DNA of 64,000 bases from NCBI GenBank assembly GCA_003252375.1, contig QKEJ01000120.1:1-64000 (forward strand), given 5' to 3'. A program made the translations under genes and the position numbers. Source of the DNA: Halodesulfovibrio sp. GTDB taxonomy: Bacteria > Desulfobacterota > Desulfovibrionia > Desulfovibrionales > Desulfovibrionaceae. Under the pieces are notes generated by a model. That model was not told where the DNA came from, ran no database searches, and saw only the letters and a program-made list of their open reading frames with translations. Of the stretch, positions 48,184 through 60,264 are shown piece by piece (the first letter of the stretch is position 1; each line of letters opens with the position of its first letter).

Positions 48184-48217
48184 GGGCCTGCGAAACGGAT
48201 TTCGCAGGCCCTTGTTT
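48184..48217. terminator. Bidirectional terminator
   Basis: GGGCCTGCGAAA-CGGA-TTTCGCAGGCCC, perfect 12-bp stem with T-rich flanks on both strands. Confidence 0.85.
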
Positions 48218-48238
48218 TGTGTCACGGAATCAGGTTGC

Positions 48239-48865
48239 TCAGGCGGTCTTGGCGGAGGGTGTTTGGGCTGCGGTCGCCTTGGTTGCAGCGCCCTTCCGAC
48301 CGCCCTTTGCGGGAGTGCCCTTTTTGCGGTTCCCTTTGCGGGCGGTGCCAGTGCCGGTGCGCCTGGGCGTGGTCTTGGTTGCCGGGGTGTCGGCGTTGTC
48401 AGCAGTCTGTGCTTCCTGCACGGGGACGGATGAACGCGACTCCTGCGAGGCAGGAGGTTCGGGAGTCGCGGCTACCTCAGAGGAGGCAGAGTCCTCTTGT
48501 GCAGCGGGGCCTGCGTCTGCGCAGGGGACTTCGAAACAGATGCAGGGCATCTGGCCGCATGCGCAGGGCACATCGAGCGACGGTTCTGCGGGAATCTGCG
48601 GAACGTCGGGGCTGATGCTGACGGATGCCTTTTCGACAGCCGGGGGATAGGTCCAGGCGAGTTCAAGGCTGAATTTCTGCTTATCCTTCTTTGCCTTGGC
48701 TTCCACGGTCACTTCCACGTGTTCGCGGGGTGAGAGGGTGACAAATTCACCGTCCTGCTCCACGACGATCTGGCCGGCCCGGAAGCTGGCCAGCAACGCC
48801 TCGAGATACGTGACGGCATCGGTATACGCCAGTTGCTGAGTCACGCTGAGTTTTGTCTTTTCCAT
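48239..48865 (-). CDS. Amphi-Trp domain protein with Cys-rich and basic C-terminal extension (GAK cluster)
   Basis: MEKTKLSVTQQLAYTDAVTYLEALLASFRAGQIVVEQDGEFVTLSPREHVEVTVEAKAKKDKQKFSLELAWTYP; then CACGQMPCICFEVPC and a Lys/Ala-rich tail. Confidence 0.8.
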   Translation of the reverse strand: MEKTKLSVTQQLAYTDAVTYLEALLASFRAGQIVVEQDGEFVTLSPREHVEVTVEAKAKKDKQKFSLELAWTYPPAVEKASVSISPDVPQIPAEPSLDVPCACGQMPCICFEVPCADAGPAAQEDSASSEVAATPEPPASQESRSSVPVQEAQTADNADTPATKTTPRRTGTGTARKGNRKKGTPAKGGRKGAATKATAAQTPSAKTA

Positions 48866-48899
48866 CAGAGACTCCGTAAGTGCGTTCTGGTTGTCCGTG

Positions 48900-50114
48900 C
48901 TAGCAGAGGGAGAGCAGCACGGGGTTGAGCAGTTTTTCGTCAATGTACGGGGCACTGGTGTCACTGACGAGTCTGGTGTCGATGATGCGTACCCCTTCCG
49001 AGGCCAGGGCTTCCATATCGACGCCTTCGGGCTTCAGACCCTTGCGGCTGTCGATGATGATGAAATCCAGCACGTCCCTGATGCGGATGGTGGCCGGCGC
49101 ATCCTTGCGAAGCTGGTGCAGCAGGTGTTCCAGCTGCATGCCCAGAGTGTGCCCGAAGAGTTCCGGGTCCTTCCCGGTGTTGGGAATGAAGACCTTGGGC
49201 TTGCCCGTCCGGGCGATGGTTTCGCCGACGCCGGAGGGGAGCAGGGTGGCCAGCAGGCTGGAATAGAAGCTGCCCATGGGGTAGCAGATGAGGTCCGCGC
49301 CTGCGATCAGTTCCCTGGTCTTGCTGCGGATGCTGATGTGGGCAGGGTCTGCGGTCTCCTGTGATTCCGTCAGCCAGATCTCCTCAATGGGACTGCTGAT
49401 GGGGGCGCTTTCCTTGCCCGTGAACTTGTGCTGACCGACAATGACCTCACCGCTGGCAAGGCGCACGGCCAGCTCGCCATTGCGGCTCACCATGGGGCGG
49501 ACAATGCCCCGTACCTCGACCAGCTTGGAGAAGAGATAGATGACGGGGTCAAGGTGGCGACGGCTGGTCAGGTACCCGGCCGTGAGGACGAGGTTGCCGA
49601 GGCTGGCGCCCCGAAGGTCGAAATCGTCCGGCATCTGATCCGCAAAGATGTGGAAGTGGTTGCGGATGATCTTGCGCATGGGGTCCGGTATGCGCCGGAT
49701 GAGCCGGTGCCTGCCCGAGGCCAGCTCGGCCAGTTCCGCCACAAGTGTTTCCCGCGGCTGGTTCTTGTCCATGCGGTAGGCGAAGAGATCGTAGATTTCC
49801 GGGTTCCCCTGAATGGACTGATCGGCCAGCGCCATGAGGCGGTTGCGCACATCGCCCACGGCGGGCATGTTGAACGCCCTGCGCAGCACGGCAGAACTGC
49901 CTCCCGAATCAAAGGGGGTGATCAGGTGTATGGAATTGTGCGTGTACTGGGTAATGTCCTGCGAGAGCCCCTTGAGCGCTGTCCCGCCACTGAAGAACAG
50001 GACCTTGGGGCCCAGCTGCGGGGCATGACGGAACCGTTCCAGCTTGACCGGATCGGGGAGCAGGGTTTCCCGGGTGACCGGGATGCGCTGATGGCGTTCC
50101 ATGGAACCGGACAT
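48900..50114 (-). CDS. CofD-like protein, GAK system
   Basis: PKVLFFSGGTALKGLSQDITQYTHNSIHLITPFDSGGSSAVLRRAFNMPAVGDVRNRLMALAD...LICYPMGSFYSSLLATLLPSGVGETIARTGKPKVFIPNTGKDPE. Confidence 0.88.
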   Translation of the reverse strand: MSGSMERHQRIPVTRETLLPDPVKLERFRHAPQLGPKVLFFSGGTALKGLSQDITQYTHNSIHLITPFDSGGSSAVLRRAFNMPAVGDVRNRLMALADQSIQGNPEIYDLFAYRMDKNQPRETLVAELAELASGRHRLIRRIPDPMRKIIRNHFHIFADQMPDDFDLRGASLGNLVLTAGYLTSRRHLDPVIYLFSKLVEVRGIVRPMVSRNGELAVRLASGEVIVGQHKFTGKESAPISSPIEEIWLTESQETADPAHISIRSKTRELIAGADLICYPMGSFYSSLLATLLPSGVGETIARTGKPKVFIPNTGKDPELFGHTLGMQLEHLLHQLRKDAPATIRIRDVLDFIIIDSRKGLKPEGVDMEALASEGVRIIDTRLVSDTSAPYIDEKLLNPVLLSLC

Positions 50115-50115
50115 C

Positions 50116-51231
50116 CTAGAGGGTCCCGCGTTCCATGAAGCGCAGGCAGGCATCGGCTGCGGCATCGAAGTCCACGCCGCCGCTGATCTCGATGAGTGCG
50201 GTGCGGGAGAGCATGGCGGCGTATGCATCCTCGTCAGGGTCGGCGTAGTTGGGCGCATCGGCGCGGTAGAAGAGCCCTGTTGCCTTCATGAAGGCGGGCA
50301 GCAGGTCGCGGCGGGCATGCGGGTCCACCGCGCGGACGCTGATGGGATCGCCGTTGCGCGACCAGTTGAGGATGACCAGCGCGTGCATGGGTGCCTCAAG
50401 CACGAACCGGCCCTTGCCGTAGCAGTCGGCAATGATGGCGTCGTATTTGTGCTCCAGATTCCAGAGCTCCATGGTGGGGAGCGCCAGGAACCGTTCACGG
50501 TCTTCTTCGGAAACGATGCGCTGCAGGTCCGGGTTGTTCAGGGCGGTGCCGGGGTTGATGCGCGGCTGCTTGGGGATACCGTACATGGTGGGCAGACCGC
50601 CGCCCTTTGCTTCCACGAGCACCCTGTCATTGCTGACGAAGGTGGTGCCCTTGCTCATGAGATGGAGGGCCAGGGTGGACTTGCCCATGCCGGAGAACCC
50701 GGCAAGGGAAATGCCGCGTCCGTTATGCATGACCCCGGCGGCATGGCCGAGCAGGCAGCCATGGTTCAGCTTGTATTCCAGAAAACGGTTGTTGATGAAG
50801 TTGACCACCTGATTGTCATTGGCAAGGCAGCGGCCAACGGCGGCATTGCCGGAGGGGCCGAACAGGAAGTGCATGCCGGTCAGCCGCTTGCGCACGATGC
50901 GCCCGTCGGCGAGATCCAGCCACTCTTCCTTGATCTTGGTCTTGCCGGGGTCCGGCTGCTTCACCAGAAAATCACCGGGCAGGTCAAAGGGCAACGCGTC
51001 ATCGGCTGCTTCATGGGCCGAGACCACAATGTCCGCGGGGGCTTCCAGATCGGCGGCCAGAAATTCCTCGAAGTAGTGGCGCAGTTTTTCCGTAAGGGCG
51101 TCGCAGTTGGTTTCAAAGGCGATGCACAGATCACCCAGCGCGAGACGCAGGCCGGAAGTGGCCGGGTGACGCTGCCGCAGGGCGGCTATGTGGTCGGCAA
51201 CGGAGGGCTGCCGTGCGTGTACGCTGCTCAT
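50116..51231 (-). CDS. HprK-related kinase B, GAK system
   Basis: GCLLGHAAGVMHNGRGISLAGFSGMGKSTLALHLMSKGTTFVSNDRVLVE, HprK-like P-loop arrangement; cluster context. Confidence 0.83.
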   Translation of the reverse strand: MSSVHARQPSVADHIAALRQRHPATSGLRLALGDLCIAFETNCDALTEKLRHYFEEFLAADLEAPADIVVSAHEAADDALPFDLPGDFLVKQPDPGKTKIKEEWLDLADGRIVRKRLTGMHFLFGPSGNAAVGRCLANDNQVVNFINNRFLEYKLNHGCLLGHAAGVMHNGRGISLAGFSGMGKSTLALHLMSKGTTFVSNDRVLVEAKGGGLPTMYGIPKQPRINPGTALNNPDLQRIVSEEDRERFLALPTMELWNLEHKYDAIIADCYGKGRFVLEAPMHALVILNWSRNGDPISVRAVDPHARRDLLPAFMKATGLFYRADAPNYADPDEDAYAAMLSRTALIEISGGVDFDAAADACLRFMERGTL

Positions 51232-52109
51232 TTGCGGATCTCCTTCATGACATGCTCAAGATACAGCCCCGCCGCGTCCATGCCGCTGGAGTCTCGAATG
51301 CCGCGGAAGCCGCCGAAGGCGGAGACTTCAAACACGAACGGGCCGTCATTGGTCAGGGCCACGTCCACGCAGGTGAAGTCCAGCCCGAAGAGGGACTGGG
51401 CCTTGCGGGCCAGCTCGATGATTTCCGGTTCCGGTTCATACAGGGCGTATTTGCCCCCGTTGACCGTGGTGGTGTTCCACGAGTCGTTGGTCTTGCAGCG
51501 GGCGTAGGTGGTCAGATACTCGCCGCCGAGGAAGACCACGCCCAGATCCTTTCCGCCATCAAGGTCGATGGCTTTCTGGATGTACATCAGGCGGTATTCC
51601 TTGGCATATTTCTCTATGATGGGCCGGGCGTCCTCGCTGTGCTCCAGCAGGAACATGCCCCGGGCCTTGGACGTGTACAGGGGTTTGAATACGGCCCTGC
51701 CGTATTCCTTGACCGTCTGCAGGGCAAGGTCCACGTCTTCCGTGATGGTGGTCTGCGGCATGGGAATGTCGCCGGCCTGCAGGGTGATGGTGCAGGACAG
51801 CCTGTCCAGCACGCGCAGTATCTTGTACGGGTCCGAGAAGATGGGAAGCCCGCGTTCCTTGAGCAGGCGCAGCATCTCCAGCCTGTCGAGCAGGTCGGGT
51901 GAGTACCATGTGCCTATCTTCTTGATGATCAGGCCATCCAGGGAAGAGATGTCCGTTCCTTCGTACCAGCATTTTCCGGAAGGAAGATCCAGACGCACCT
52001 TGTCCATTTCGATCAGCAGCCGGTAGCCGGTCTTTGCCGCAATGGTATCGGCGAGCAGCTCCGAGGACCAGCCGCCTTTGGTCCCAACAACACCTATCTT
52101 CACCTGCAT
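51228..52109 (-). CDS. RimK-like ATP-grasp enzyme, GAK system
   Basis: MQVKIGVVGTKGGWSSELLADTIAAKTG...KPLYTSKARGMFLLE...GLDFTCVDVALTNDGPFVFEVSAFGGFRGI; 4-bp overlap with the kinase gene. Confidence 0.85.
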   Translation of the reverse strand: MQVKIGVVGTKGGWSSELLADTIAAKTGYRLLIEMDKVRLDLPSGKCWYEGTDISSLDGLIIKKIGTWYSPDLLDRLEMLRLLKERGLPIFSDPYKILRVLDRLSCTITLQAGDIPMPQTTITEDVDLALQTVKEYGRAVFKPLYTSKARGMFLLEHSEDARPIIEKYAKEYRLMYIQKAIDLDGGKDLGVVFLGGEYLTTYARCKTNDSWNTTTVNGGKYALYEPEPEIIELARKAQSLFGLDFTCVDVALTNDGPFVFEVSAFGGFRGIRDSSGMDAAGLYLEHVMKEIRK

Positions 52110-52130
52110 ATCCTCTCGATGGTCGTTTCG

Positions 52131-53792
52131 TTAGTAGTACAGAACGTCCTGCGGCAGCACGAAGTGGTGCCAGGGTGAGTCCCGGTGCGCGATGATCTTT
52201 TCCATGAGGAAGTGTGCCCGCAGGTACATCTCCTTGGCAAAGGCAAAGTTCATCTCGTATCGGGTGGACGTGTAGAAGGACCGGGCCAGCGCGAAAGCCA
52301 TGCGCGCCTGGAAGGTCTTGTCGTCGTTCTGGAGGGCAAACGTCGTGCAGAATCCGTAGAATTCCTGGATGGCCCAGTTGAGGCGCTGGCGCAGGTTCGG
52401 TTCGAACACGGGCATGCGAAAGTTGGATACCATGAACACGGACGCATCCTGCACGTAGTCGAAGTCGCGGGAGCGGTACAGGTCTATGTAGCGCACGGCC
52501 TGCTGCACGTGGTCGTAGACGATGTTGTTCACGTTGAAATCACCATGGGTGAACACCGTGAAGGGGGCCTCCAGCTCAACTTCCAGAGCCGAGCATTCGG
52601 CAAGCAGTTCGTCCGTGGAGGGGACGCGGGCCGGGCCCACGTCCATGGGTTCGCGATACAGCTCCGGGTGCACCTGCCGGACCGCGGGCAGGCGCGAGCG
52701 CAGCTGCGACACGTAGTCCGTATGCATGGGCGCATTGGTGCGGGTCTTTTCCCATATCTCGCGCAGGGTCTGCAGCAGGATGAACAGGGCGTTCTGGGAG
52801 AGTTCCTCGCTGCCGGTGAGCAGCACCTCATCCATGGTGCATCCGCGGAGGAATTCCACCAGCAGGGAGGCGTTGTTGCCTTCCTCGTGGTACCCGTAGA
52901 CCTGCGGCACGAGGTTGGGGAAGATGGTGCTCCAACGGTCTATGTTGGCGCGTTCCTGCTTGATCTTGTTGATGGAGCCTTCCTTGTAGATGGACCCCTG
53001 CGTGTCCACGCCGCGTCTGTCTTCCCCTTCCTTGCCGGGAACGGCGTCCACCTTGCCGATGCGGCATCCGGAACGCGAGCCCCAGATGGCCTGAAAGTCG
53101 ATATCCTGCAGCGAGCCCTGAAAGCCGGAATTGCTGAGGGTGCGCTGGAGCGCGTCAAATTGCGTGATCTTGATCTTCTCGCCGAGGGTGCTGAAGATGA
53201 GCGCCTCGCCCACGTTCAGGAGCGAATCACCAATGCGCTCAAGGTAGCGGAAGATGAAGATGACCGTGATATGGCTCTGGACATCCCGGCCGGTGCCCAG
53301 CTCGGTGAGCACCCGTTCGAACACGTCCTTGTACATGCGGTCCAGCTCGTATTCGGCCCGGCATATGGCCAGCGCCCACGGCAGGTCGTCCCGCTCGAAG
53401 GCGGGCAGTATCCGCTTCAGCGCGTCCTGAATTTCGGCGAAGATGGGCAGGTAATCCGATTCGTGCAGGAAGGAATGGTCTGTAAGATACCCCATCTGCC
53501 GCACGATGTTCACGCAGTAGTCCGCAATACGCTCAAGATTGACCGAGATGGTGTGGATGGCGCGGATACGGTTCACCTCGCGCTTGTCCAGGTGCTTGTC
53601 CGTGTGCAGGCGGGAGTAGCACTTGTTCTCGATGATGGTCTTGAGGTTGTCTATGTAGTCGTCACGCGATTCGATCTTCTCGAAGAGAGAACGGGAGGGT
53701 GCCTTGAGGAACGTCAGGGTGGCATTAACCTGCCCTTCAACCTCCAGGATGATGAACTTGAAGTTTTCGCTGAGACCTTCAAAGGTAATCAT
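52131..53792 (-). CDS. Fusion: N-terminal PhoU-like plus C-terminal aminoglycoside-phosphotransferase-like kinase, GAK system
   Basis: PhoU-like helices (NRIRAIHTISVNLERIADYCVNIVRQM...FRYLERIGDSLLNVGEA); APH motifs FTHGDFNVNNIVYD and YIDLYRSRDFDYVQD. Confidence 0.82.
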   Translation of the reverse strand: MITFEGLSENFKFIILEVEGQVNATLTFLKAPSRSLFEKIESRDDYIDNLKTIIENKCYSRLHTDKHLDKREVNRIRAIHTISVNLERIADYCVNIVRQMGYLTDHSFLHESDYLPIFAEIQDALKRILPAFERDDLPWALAICRAEYELDRMYKDVFERVLTELGTGRDVQSHITVIFIFRYLERIGDSLLNVGEALIFSTLGEKIKITQFDALQRTLSNSGFQGSLQDIDFQAIWGSRSGCRIGKVDAVPGKEGEDRRGVDTQGSIYKEGSINKIKQERANIDRWSTIFPNLVPQVYGYHEEGNNASLLVEFLRGCTMDEVLLTGSEELSQNALFILLQTLREIWEKTRTNAPMHTDYVSQLRSRLPAVRQVHPELYREPMDVGPARVPSTDELLAECSALEVELEAPFTVFTHGDFNVNNIVYDHVQQAVRYIDLYRSRDFDYVQDASVFMVSNFRMPVFEPNLRQRLNWAIQEFYGFCTTFALQNDDKTFQARMAFALARSFYTSTRYEMNFAFAKEMYLRAHFLMEKIIAHRDSPWHHFVLPQDVLYY

Positions 53793-53795
53793 GAC

Positions 53796-54068
53796 TTATT
53801 CTGTGCTCACGGAGATGGCGTTGTCGGTTACGTTGAGCTGCTTGCGGTTTTCCTTCCAGGCCACCTTGATGCTCATCTTGCTGGCATCGCCCTTGCGGCG
53901 TGCCTTGACGGAGAACTCCAGCAGGCCAGTGGGCGTCAGCTCGATGCGGTCGCCGTTGGAGGCAAGCACGACCCGCTCGTTTTCAAATCCCTGCATGAGG
54001 GATTCGAGAAAGACCTTTATGGACTGTGCGTCCTGCATGGATTCAAATATGAACTTTTCTTCGGCCAT
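53796..54068 (-). CDS. Amphi-Trp domain protein, minimal form (GAK cluster)
   Basis: MAEEKFIFESMQDAQSIKVFLESLMQGFENERVVLASNGDRIELTPTGLLEFSVKARRKGDASKMSIKVAWKENRKQ; same pattern as 48239-48865. Confidence 0.82.
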   Translation of the reverse strand: MAEEKFIFESMQDAQSIKVFLESLMQGFENERVVLASNGDRIELTPTGLLEFSVKARRKGDASKMSIKVAWKENRKQLNVTDNAISVSTE

Positions 54069-54097
54069 GGTGGTGTTCTCCAGAAGAGGTTGTGCCG

Positions 54098-55264
54098 TTA
54101 TCCGGCGAGTCGTTCCTTGTAGTGGCGGATGACAGTGGGGCGGTCCACTTCGCCGATGATCAGCTTCTTGCGGATGTTCAGGTCGTCCCACGCGGGCTGC
54201 AGGCCGACCTCACGGGCGCCCTTTTCCGGGTCCTGCTGCTCAAGGGGGCGGGTTTTCTCGCCCAGATGGCAGTCGTCGCCCATGAAGATGAGCAGCTCGC
54301 GCTGGGAGGCGCGTCGCGTGCGGTTATGCTCGTTCACGACCTCGATGAGGAATTCCGTGTAGCGCTGGGACTGGGGGTTCCATACCTCGTAGCCATCCAC
54401 GTCGTACCCGCGCAGGAGGATGGGCCAGAATTCCTCGGGATGGGGAATGACGACGCCGCCGCCAAGGGCGCGCGTCTCCTCGATGACTTCCGAGGCCCGG
54501 TAGAAGTAGTCGAGGGAAAAGTCCTTTTTCACCAGTTCCTTCACAGCCTTGAGATACGCCTGTGCCCGGTCGATGATGAGGTCGCCCAGCTGCGGGCGCA
54601 GCCCGTCAAGGTAGTTGCGCAGCAGCTTGTTCTTTATGGACATGGGGGGAATGCTGGACCAGTGGTCGTCCAGCAGCTTTTCCACCTTGCCCACCACGGT
54701 GCAGGCGAAGTGCACAAGCTGCTCGTCGGCGCCGGTGATGCGGGCTGCCCTGTCCAGACGGGGCTGCACGGGCTTGGTGAAGCTGTGCATGAATTCGAAG
54801 AGCTGGCTCGAGCGATACTTGAAGGTGTGCACGAGCATGGACTTGAGGACGTGCGCATCCTCCACCCGTTCGTTGGTAAAGTGGAGCAGCAGCTGCACCT
54901 TCTGATTGAACCCGCTGGAATAGCAGTCCACTTCCACCCCGGAATAGGCGCCGTAGCTGAGCAGCTCGTTGTGCTGGGTGGGGATGATGAGCTTGTCGCG
55001 CATGTTGGGAAACATGGTCTCGATGCGTGCGCGGCACATGTCCATGGGAACGAATTCGGGGTGCCAGTGGCAGGCGAGCACACTTTCCTGCCGCTTGTGC
55101 ACGGTCTGCGGTTCGAGGATCTGGCGTTCTTGCCAGTCCTCGAGGTCCGTGGAAACGACCTGGAAGAACAGGCGGGTGTCCTCTTCCGTAATGTGGGCGG
55201 GATAGGCCTCGAAGAGGGCGTCGATATCCTCGCACTGGCGCGGTGCGGTCTTGATGAGCTTCAT
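54098..55264 (-). CDS. GAK-cluster protein with PHP-phosphoesterase-like motifs
   Basis: Ordered motifs CHWHPEFVPMD, VVIPHPEEFWPILL, DGYEVWNPQS, MGDDCHLGE resemble PHP metal-ligand motifs. Confidence 0.6.
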   Translation of the reverse strand: MKLIKTAPRQCEDIDALFEAYPAHITEEDTRLFFQVVSTDLEDWQERQILEPQTVHKRQESVLACHWHPEFVPMDMCRARIETMFPNMRDKLIIPTQHNELLSYGAYSGVEVDCYSSGFNQKVQLLLHFTNERVEDAHVLKSMLVHTFKYRSSQLFEFMHSFTKPVQPRLDRAARITGADEQLVHFACTVVGKVEKLLDDHWSSIPPMSIKNKLLRNYLDGLRPQLGDLIIDRAQAYLKAVKELVKKDFSLDYFYRASEVIEETRALGGGVVIPHPEEFWPILLRGYDVDGYEVWNPQSQRYTEFLIEVVNEHNRTRRASQRELLIFMGDDCHLGEKTRPLEQQDPEKGAREVGLQPAWDDLNIRKKLIIGEVDRPTVIRHYKERLAG

Positions 55265-55277
55265 GTTCTGCACCACC

Positions 55278-55811
55278 TTATTTGTACCGCTGATGGCAGT
55301 CGGTCTTCAGGTGGTTCAGGGCATCAACGCAGCCGTGCAGGGCGGCAAGGTCCCTGCGTTCCCAGGCCAGGACGAAATCATCCACGGCCTTGTCGTAGGC
55401 TGCATAGTATTCGTCACCAAAGCCGGGGTACTGCACCATGAGCCGGGATTCGCCGATGAAGGCTTCCACGGCGGTATCGGGGGGCAGCTGTCCGGCATGC
55501 ACGGCCTGATAGACGGCTTTGAAGCTTGAACGCATGCGCTTCTTGAGGGATTTGTAGCTGGGCTTGCCATCCTTCTGGGCACCGCCGCAGGCGCATTCGG
55601 GCGCATCGATATCGCCGAGATCGGTCCGGAATTTCAGCTTCAGGCTGACCTGTCCGTACTCGTCCTTGATACCGATCTTGAGCTTGCGGAACGCCTCCAG
55701 CGAGGGGATGGTTCCGTCGGTGGACGGAGTGCCTTCAAGCGCGTCGGCAAGGGTACGGAATACGGAGGAAAGCTCCTCCCGGGTGCAGGTGACGAATAAC
55801 TTGTTGCTCAT
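55278..55811 (-). CDS. XXXCH domain protein, GAK system
   Basis: C-terminus ...AALHGCVDALNHLKTDCHQRYK; start of the cluster. Confidence 0.78.
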   Translation of the reverse strand: MSNKLFVTCTREELSSVFRTLADALEGTPSTDGTIPSLEAFRKLKIGIKDEYGQVSLKLKFRTDLGDIDAPECACGGAQKDGKPSYKSLKKRMRSSFKAVYQAVHAGQLPPDTAVEAFIGESRLMVQYPGFGDEYYAAYDKAVDDFVLAWERRDLAALHGCVDALNHLKTDCHQRYK

Positions 55812-55863
55812 GGGTACCTCTGTGCCGTTTCTAAGCTGTTGCGATCTAATAGGGTAACTATAC

Positions 55864-55891
55864 ATACTAGCTAAAGACAATAAAGTGTCAA
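55864..55891 (-). promoter_or_regulatory. Putative sigma70 promoter of the GAK operon
   Basis: Minus strand TTGACA-N16-TAGTAT, about 50 nt upstream of the XXXCH start. Confidence 0.5.
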
Positions 55892-55928
55892 TTTGGTGTC
55901 GTCACCCGGAGCGGGCAGGGCGGAGCGT

Positions 55929-55958
55929 AAAAAAAAGCCCCCGCAAGTGCGGGGGCTT
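55929..55958 (-). terminator. Terminator after rpoC
   Basis: Minus strand AAGCCCCCGC-ACTT-GCGGGGGCTTTTTTTT. Confidence 0.9.
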
Positions 55959-55984
55959 GGTGTGCTTTGTTACGAACGTGTCGA

Positions 55985-60157
<4,173 letters not shown>

Positions 60158-60264
60158 GGTTGATACCCCACCCAAAATTGGTTTGTATGCGGGTTTTGGG
60201 AACCTGTTTCTGTATATTCAGAATCGGGCCCGCGGCTGTTGGGTGCCGCCGCGGGCCCGTGAGG

